DNA from: Plasmodium malariae
Lineage: Eukaryota > Apicomplexa > Aconoidasida > Haemosporida > Plasmodiidae
Direction: 5' to 3'
NCBI RefSeq assembly: GCF_900090045.1
Contig: NC_041785.1
Coordinates: 868,001-932,000, forward strand
DNA length: 64,000 bases
In this document: positions 57,413-64,000 of the stretch, one piece after another
How the letters are laid out: every line of letters starts with the position of its first letter
Numbering within the stretch: the first letter of the stretch is position 1
Made by a program: the position numbers and the translations under genes
Notes under the pieces: generated by a model
What the model saw: the letters and a program-made list of their open reading frames with translations, nothing else
The model's database searches: none
Told to the model about the DNA's origin: nothing

Positions 57413-57698
57413 TAAAAAAAGAGTAAAAAAGTTAAACTAATATGTCGTGATATATATATGCAAAATTTTTGCCTCCAATTAATGTTTGTAAAAATATATT
57501 TTCCTTTTCATGTTCTACTTTTACATATTTTTTCGTATGTACATTATTTTTCATGGATAAATTTTGTAAAATTTTGTTTTTTCAAATGAATGCAAAATAT
57601 CACTACATGAAGTTTTGAAAACATTAACTATACAATTTTTTTTTTTTTATTATTTATTTCCTTCACACGTGAAAACCTGATCGCTGCTAATTTATATG

Positions 57699-57739
<41 letters not shown>

Positions 57740-58394
57740 TCTTAATTATCTAAAATTTTAGTTTTACTTTTTACCTTTACATTATAGTTTTTTCTCTTTA
57801 GCCAAATTGTTCAAACTCTGCAAAAGTTGTGTTATGTCGTTAAATTAAAAAAGAGGTATTGCTAACTCTGACAGTGCGGTCATTGCATATATTGAATTTC
57901 TATATGTATGTTTACATTTGTACATTTATACACCCGTTTTTGTATATATGTACGTATATGTGTATGTGCATATGTATATATATATATATATATATATATG
58001 CATAACTGTGTTGTACTTTCTTACATGTTTGAAAAAATACTGTAAAGTTGTTTAGGCTGCAAGGTAGTGGAACTGGATAACGATTTCAAAGAAAGAATTC
58101 TCATATTAATGAGTGCATGTATATCTGTTTATCCATTTATTTATTCACATTTGGCTAGTTATTGTAACAAAGTGAACTAATGAAGAAGGAATGTGATCCG
58201 ATGGCCCGAAAAAGAAATAGCCAAGAAGTGAATGGCTATTTACTTAACTGGCCAAAATAAACAAATTGAATTGTAACGCGCGTTGGATTAATTTATGTAG
58301 ACCTCTTTTGAGACACCTCAATATGTAGTTATTCATTATCACCTTTTGTAAACTGTATATATATATACATATATATGCGAATAATGACACCTTT

Positions 58395-59414
58395 ATGAGG
58401 ATGAATATATTAACCTTTTTTTTAATTTTAGCACTTTTTACAAGAGGAAATTCATGTCTTTATAATAAAATAAGGTACAAAAAAAAAATAAAATTGTTTT
58501 TGAATAATAAAAATATCTTATTTAAAAATGAGTGCAAAGTTTATCATCTTAAAAAAGGTAAAATTGTAATGAAGATAAACTCTTCAAGGGGACCCATTTC
58601 TAATTTATGGCATGGTATAAAATTGGCAGATATAAAACTACGAAATGTAGGGAATTTCTTACATATATTAACAACTAGCCGAATAAGAAATATAATTCAT
58701 AATAATTTTTTATATTGGAGTTATTTATTTAATAAATGTAAATTAGACAGGATAATTATAACCGTTAATGTATTCCTATATTTATATTTAAACCGAATAG
58801 ATAAAAATGAAGAAAAAAAAATATATTTTTATAAAGGAAGTTTGGTAGAAGCAAAAGATGAACAAAAATCGGAAAAGTATAAATGTAATTATCATGATAT
58901 TTATAAAAATAAAAATTATAAAACATTTTTTACGTCCATTTTTATTCATAAAAATATTCTACATTTATATTTTAATATGAGTTCACTAATATCCATATAT
59001 AAATTAATTTCAAATATTTACTCAAATAGTCAAATAGGAACTATTTTTTTATTGTCTGGTTTTCTATCCAATTTTTTATCCTATATATACCACTTAAAAC
59101 AAAGAAAGAAAAACATATTTTTTAACGATTTTATTAATCAAAATTATTCAAGTGAAAATATATCATTGCATAAAGATAATAAGATAATTTGTGGAAGCAG
59201 CTCATCCATTTATTCCTTATACGGAATGTATTTGACACATATTATATCTTTTTATTTTAAAAATAACTATATTGTTAATAGTTCATTTCTTTATAATTTT
59301 ATTTACTCATTTTTAGCGTCCTTGTTTTTAGAAAATGTAAGTCATGTTAATCATGTTATGGGCTTTTTATGTGGCTTCTTCTTCTCCTTTCTTATACTAT
59401 TATTTTATAATTAA
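58395..59414 (+). CDS. ROM7: Rhomboid-family intramembrane serine protease (ROM7-like)
   Basis: Single exon, 339 residues. Rhomboids cleave transmembrane substrates within the membrane using a Ser-His dyad. Visible: a membrane helix with HLYFNMSSL (about 189-197), then GSSSSIYSLYG (267-277), matching the active-site helix G-x-S-x with Ser 269 as nucleophile, and HVMGFLCGF with His 320 as the catalytic His (HxxGxxxG). The glycine normally following the catalytic serine is Ser 270. The N-terminus begins with a hydrophobic signal-like segment (NILTFFLILALFTRGNSC) followed by about 35 Lys/Asn-rich residues nearly free of acids, the usual form of a bipartite apicoplast leader in Plasmodium; plastid targeting is inference. 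An acidic/basic loop at about 140-170 and another at 235-262 are species-type inserts. The ROM7 name rests on remembered gene order and overall form, not on a search. Confidence 0.85.
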   Translation: MRMNILTFFLILALFTRGNSCLYNKIRYKKKIKLFLNNKNILFKNECKVYHLKKGKIVMKINSSRGPISNLWHGIKLADIKLRNVGNFLHILTTSRIRNIIHNNFLYWSYLFNKCKLDRIIITVNVFLYLYLNRIDKNEEKKIYFYKGSLVEAKDEQKSEKYKCNYHDIYKNKNYKTFFTSIFIHKNILHLYFNMSSLISIYKLISNIYSNSQIGTIFLLSGFLSNFLSYIYHLKQRKKNIFFNDFINQNYSSENISLHKDNKIICGSSSSIYSLYGMYLTHIISFYFKNNYIVNSSFLYNFIYSFLASLFLENVSHVNHVMGFLCGFFFSFLILLFYN

Positions 59415-59432
59415 TTCCATTCAATATATTGG

Positions 59433-59487
<55 letters not shown>

Positions 59488-60202
59488 GTGCAAATGTGTA
59501 TGTATGTATGTATGCGTGCGTGCAGCGGTCTCCTTTGTAGACGCCAGTTACGTCGTTTATTCATTCACTTATTTTCACCGATTTGCTTTGTTTATCATTA
59601 ATTCGTTTTGTTTTATCTGCAACATCTTCCCTTTTTTAATTTTTGTAATTTCTGTAATTTAAAAAATTTTTTTTTTTTTTTTTCTTCCTTTAAATAAAAT
59701 TTTATTAATGTAATGAATACCTCAGAAATATAAATAAATATGATGCCTTAAATAACGTGAAATTAATTTTCTTTCTTTTTCTTTTTTTTTTGTAAAAAAA
59801 AAAAAGGCCATATGCAAATGGTTAAAAAATGAGATATGGTGGGGTAGTGTTTCTTAGAAATTATGAACTTTTTAAAACAAAAGGTAAATACAAGTATAAA
59901 TATATTAAGAAGTTATATAAAAAATGTATGCTCAAATACGATGAAATAGAAAAGTGAACATAAATAAAATATACACACAAGCTCAAAATATGTAAAACTT
60001 AAACATGCACACGTATTTACATATGCCATTCGTCCAATTTTTTACAAGAAATCAGACACAAAAAAATTAAAGGATGAGATTTTGAAAATATCACCAAAAA
60101 TGCAAATATTCATACGTTTAAAAAAAAAATAAAAAAGTTTTAAATACATTTACAGAAAACGTGCTTAAAATATTTTAAAACAAGTGGTTTAGTAAATATT
60201 CT
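59415..60202. other. Convergent 3' spacer
   Basis: Between the rhomboid gene (+) and the last gene (-). A (TA)n microsatellite at about 59,438-59,479, a GTATGTATGTATGCGTGCG stretch, poly-T at about 59,667 and poly-A near 59,800 and 60,120. No gene seen. Confidence 0.65.
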
Positions 60203-63200
60203 TTACTTAAACTCATTCAATATAGCATCAAAATTTTCATCGCCATATGCATAGGGATTATTTGATAAGAACACATGGACAACTTGTGCATTATACATTT
60301 CCAAAATTCCTTTTTTCGCATTTAAAATATATTTTATTTTACAAAAAAGTAGTAAAAATAATATTTTATTTTTTTTTAAATTTATTAAATTCATGGACAT
60401 TTCATCGGCAATTTTTAAAATACTATTTTCTTCCTGTGGTACAGCGCTTTTCTGTTCAAATTGGGGATCTGGGAAAAAAGAAGAAAAAAGAAAAAAAAAG
60501 AAGAAAAAAGAAGTGTCATTGAGTGAGTCTCTAAGCATTCGTGCGTTGAGCGGATTGTGCTGATATCGGTTTGTATGTACAAGTTCGTGAAAATATGCAC
60601 ATATCTATAGGTATGTATATATATATGTACACAAGCAGTTAATAAACCAGTGGGCATTTAAAATAACAAAGTTGTAAGAGAGTAACGGAGCAATGGGGTG
60701 TCGGAGTAGCGGAACAACGGAGCGACGAATGAAACAGAGTAATAACATATTTTTCGTACCCCTATAATTGTTCAAAATAAAGGATAAGCTATTTTGAATG
60801 AAGACAAGTTTTTCGTAGAGAAGTTTCCTCTCCTCTTCATCTATTCGTCTTTTATCCATTACATAATTATGAAGGTGTTCATTTATAAGGTAAAAGAAAT
60901 AGTCTACTATGCGTAATACAATATCTTTATGTATTAATTTACACAAATCTTGAATTTGAAAAAATTCAAAAACTATAGCGATTGCTTTAGAAGAATTTAT
61001 TAAAAATTGGTCATCTATGAAAAGAATATCTTGTTTTAAAAGATACGTAAATTTTTGCTTATAAATTTTAATAAACATGTTTTTAAAAACATTCAAATTT
61101 AAATGAAATTTATCAATAAACAGGTGTATTTTTTTTAAGATATTAATTTTATTTATGTATAAAATATTTTTCTTTGGTGAACATTTTATATGTTCTCTTT
61201 TCTTCTGCTTCATTTCTATTTCGAAGCTGTTTTTATCAAAAATATTATATTTTAAATGGTTATAACTGTTCTGTGCATGATATCTATTGTTACTATTTTT
61301 TTTGTAGCAATGTTTACGGTCCACATAACAATTATCACTGTATTTTTCACTGTGATTACTACCTTTACAATTTGTATTATTGCTTATACGATTTATATGC
61401 GTACCAGTATCAATGGGAGAATTTCCATCCCTGCCAAATAAGTAATCCTTATTTGTTTCAAAATTTTCAAATATTATATGTTCCTTAGAAATGGTAAAAT
61501 TAAATAATTCTTTATAATTCATATAAACTCTGTTAATATTTTCTAACACCTTTTTTAAAAATATACTATCATTAATTATGCATAACAAATGTTCCTCCTT
61601 ATTTTTTATATTCGGTAAACACGAAAAGCGAAAAATAAAAAAAGAGTAACTTAAAAACATATTATAAATATGTTTAATTATTTTATAAGAGAACAATATT
61701 ATGTTAATATTTATAATGTATTTCAATTTTTCATTCATGTTAGAATTTCCATTTTTTATGTTATCCACATTCTTTTTTGAACAATTCCTTTTTTTGTTTT
61801 CGTTAATCTTAAACAAAACAGTATAAGACAAATGTACTATACGGTAAATTGTAAATACTAAATAAAGTAATTTCTTATGAATTCGTATGCAGTCTAGGTT
61901 ACTTCGTCTAATAGTTATACTTACACTGTTTTTATCTGAACAGTGGTTAGAATGTTCTTCATCATTATTATCATCAAACATTGACTTCTTACCAATTTTA
62001 CCTTGTTCCTTGTTGCCATCACCTGTTTTAACCTCCTTAGTTGTAACTAGCACTTTAGTTGTGTTACCCCTATTTAATACATTCTGGTTATGAACATTTT
62101 TTTCTGTAATTGTCTTGTCAACCAGTTCCTTTAGACTTTTATTCAATGCAATTTGCCCTTCCTCAATATATCTCAAAATTGTGTTAAAATTTAGTTCTTC
62201 TATATTTCTCAGATTGTAACTATTATTTATATCAAAAAATATATTATATACATAATTGTGAATATTTTGATCTACCAAAATATACTCTCCCTCTTTTTTA
62301 AAAAGAAATAAATCGTTTAATATAGAATAAACGTAATTGAGATAATAAATTAAGTTATTTTTAAAAATATTCTTAATTAACAGAAAAAATTTCTGCTCCT
62401 CTTTCTTCCACATATATATATAATATACATTACAAATATCCGTTAAGTTATTTCGTTTCAAATTTAATTTATGAAAAAAAGAAAATACATTTTTATTCAA
62501 TTCTTTATTTAGTATATAGAGAGAAAAAAGGGTCTCATCGTTTTGTACTGCTTCACTGCTATGTTGCACTCTTTGCTTGATATACTGATATTTCTTTATT
62601 AACTTCTCTTTTATATTACTTAGCTTTTCTTCCTCATTGAAATTGTCTTCAAATTTATTAAAATATGCTTGCTCATAGCTAGTTTTATTTGTTTTATTAT
62701 CAAAATAAAAATTAAATATATGTACTAATTCTTCTGGGCATATTTGTTTTCCAGTTCTAATATCTAAAAGTTTTTTTTCTTTTTTATTTATAACAAATAG
62801 CTGTTCTATAATATGGTGAAATTCGAACATACAACGAGATAAAATGATGAAAAAATCGTGACATCCTGTACCTTTATCAATTTTGTTCCTCATATCATTA
62901 TCTTCATTAGTAGGAATACTACTGCTCGTATCATTCTGAACACAGTCATGATCGAATTTTTTAACATCCTCATTTTTATGGATTGAAATATTTGGAAAAA
63001 AATATTTCTTCAACATCTTTCCATTACTTCCTGAACTGTTCATAAATGTTTCATCATTTTTGTTACACACATTTGCACTTTCTGAAAATTCTTCCTTACG
63101 GGGTAAAATGTTCTGTGAATCTCTATTTTTGATACACTCTAATGACAAAAAGAAATTACTAAAAAAACTTTCTATGTCAATAAGGATGTATTCTTCATTA

Positions 63201-63988
63201 TCAAATATATAATTGCTTAAGTATATTTTACTGAATAATATATCGTTTATTTCTTTTACCCTTTCAGATATTATGCCACTGTGTAGCGATTTATCATTAT
63301 GTACACAAAATAGATAATTTTTAAATTTATTAAAAATGTTGTGAGAATCATCGGATATGGAAAAATTCATTCTATTTTTCCCTATCACATTTGAAACAAA
63401 TTTTTTTACACTCTCATATGTTAAAGTGTTTATCTGTTTCACTTTATTTAGATTATGTAATATTTCTCTTCCATTCAAATTTTTTACAATGCAATAAAAT
63501 AAGACCATCAATTTGAACAAATTTAAAAATAGGTAATTTTTTATTATTTCCAAATATTTAGTATGCTCTTTTAAAATATACGCAAAATACCAAAAGATAG
63601 AGTACGTAATTTTTTGTTCCCTGATATTTTCACTATTTAAAAAAACATCACTTGAATTCAAATATATGTATTTATATATTTTAATATTATCGCTAAGAAC
63701 AAACATTTTTTTAAAAATAGTTTGCACAATATTCTTCAGATTATTTAATATGTTATCATATTTAATTTTAATTTCTTTCAAAAATATTACTTTGTTACTT
63801 GGATTAGGTGAAGTGGACTGTATTTGAAATAACTTTTTCAAATCTTCCATCAATTTTATGTCTGTATGTTTATCAGGCCCATCAATTGGAGCGGTTGAGT
63901 CATTATTACCATAGATTTCTTCATCACATTTGTTCTGATCATACTTGTTTTGACCATATTCGTTTAGGTCATTTTTCTTTCCATTCAT
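60203..63988 (-). CDS. Large hypothetical protein, two exons, possibly partial at window edge
   Basis: Exon 63988-60760 and exon 60468-60203 joined by a GT...CAG intron (the split codon gives Asp at the junction RG/D-PQFEQK), 1,164 residues if the ATG at 63988 is the start. Upstream of that ATG the frame is still open to the window end (12 bases), so an N-terminal part may be missing. The protein is Asn/Lys/Ile/Phe-rich and mostly helical by appearance. It has many short amphipathic or hydrophobic stretches (FWYFAYILKEH, LFKLMVLFYCIV, ILFLLLFCKIKYIL) but no clear signal peptide, with hydrophilic inserts at about 300-370, 640-700 and 880-930. The short last exon contains a distinctive end (VVHVFLSNNPYAYGDENFDAILNEF). 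No family is recognised; a helical-repeat scaffold is a guess from composition only. If the intron is retained, the product would end differently at 60605. Confidence 0.75.
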
Positions 63989-64000
63989 AAAGATGCCTTG

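Larger units (their letters stand above)
56488..58394. other. Intergenic region with two minisatellites
   Basis: Between two divergent genes. Holds a 15-bp and a 14-bp minisatellite (listed), (TA)n runs near 57,705 and 57,976, and poly-T near 57,632. On the minus strand a short ATG frame at about 58,094-58,023 (MRILSLKSLSSSTTL, GTAAGA donor), with an acceptor-like stretch at about 57,825, could encode a 37-residue peptide or be 5' UTR exons of the membrane-protein gene; unsupported otherwise. Confidence 0.55.

Noticed and set aside
58023..58094. Minus-strand ATG frame MRILSLKSLSSSTTL with GTAAGA donor, possibly joined to about 57,825
   Set aside because: The following stretch stops in all frames within 12 codons and does not join the membrane-protein exons; at most a 37-residue peptide or 5' UTR.
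1..64000. tRNA, rRNA, transposon, CRISPR, telomeric repeat or var/rif-type subtelomeric gene
   Set aside because: None was recognised on either strand by eye; content is that of an internal chromosome region.

Overview
The window is nuclear chromosomal DNA from a malaria parasite (genus Plasmodium). It is extremely A+T-rich, with long poly-A/poly-T and (TA)n tracts between genes. Coding regions are Asn/Lys/Ile-rich with low-complexity inserts, introns are short with T-rich acceptors, and several families are diagnostic (a rhomboid close to Plasmodium ROM7, a 3,195-residue Utp10, apicomplexan-style insert-laden ZPR1 and riboflavin kinase). It is not one of the GC-richer vivax-type genomes. The modest poly-Asn content suggests a non-falciparum species such as P. 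malariae, P. ovale or a relative, but the species cannot be fixed from this sequence. From memory, the gene order resembles a stretch of P. falciparum chromosome 13; I could not verify this.

Layout. Positions 1-8,321 are mostly gene-poor, with one orphan ORF at 4,210-4,776 (-). Then come a CELF/Bruno-type RNA-binding protein with a WW domain (8,322-10,133 +) and the exosome nuclease Rrp44/DIS3 (12,837-15,899 -). Divergent from Rrp44 across only 93 bp is a ten-exon HMG-box plus CHRAC/Pol-epsilon-type histone-fold protein (15,993-19,706 +). Next are riboflavin kinase with a HAD-like N-terminus (20,626-22,647 +), giant Utp10/HEATR1 (25,208-34,795 +), the 15-exon GTPase DRG1 (36,067-39,047 +), ribosomal protein S13/uS15 (39,599-40,054 -), an HVA22/Yop1 ER-shaping protein (45,460-45,909 +), a triple-CCCH zinc finger protein (47,266-50,307 -), ZPR1 (52,686-54,551 -), an unrecognised three-exon membrane protein (55,408-56,487 -), a rhomboid protease (58,395-59,414 +), and a large unrecognised protein running to the right edge (60,203-63,988 -).

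The genes are ordinary dispersed eukaryotic loci rather than an operon. Functionally many concern RNA and ribosome metabolism (CELF, Rrp44, Utp10, DRG1, S13, CCCH, ZPR1). No rRNA, recognisable tRNA, transposon, CRISPR array or viral sequence was seen.

The most notable items are the HMG-box/histone-fold fusion, loss of acidic residues in the Rrp44 PIN domain, an HAD-like domain without its acidic motif in the riboflavin kinase, and a WW domain inside the CELF linker. Also notable are a G-rich 93-bp divergent promoter, an in-frame repeat ORF directly behind the riboflavin kinase stop, several non-triplet minisatellites that are open in multiple frames, and two candidate unannotated small spliced genes. 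Multi-exon models were built by hand from splice signals and reading-frame continuity.
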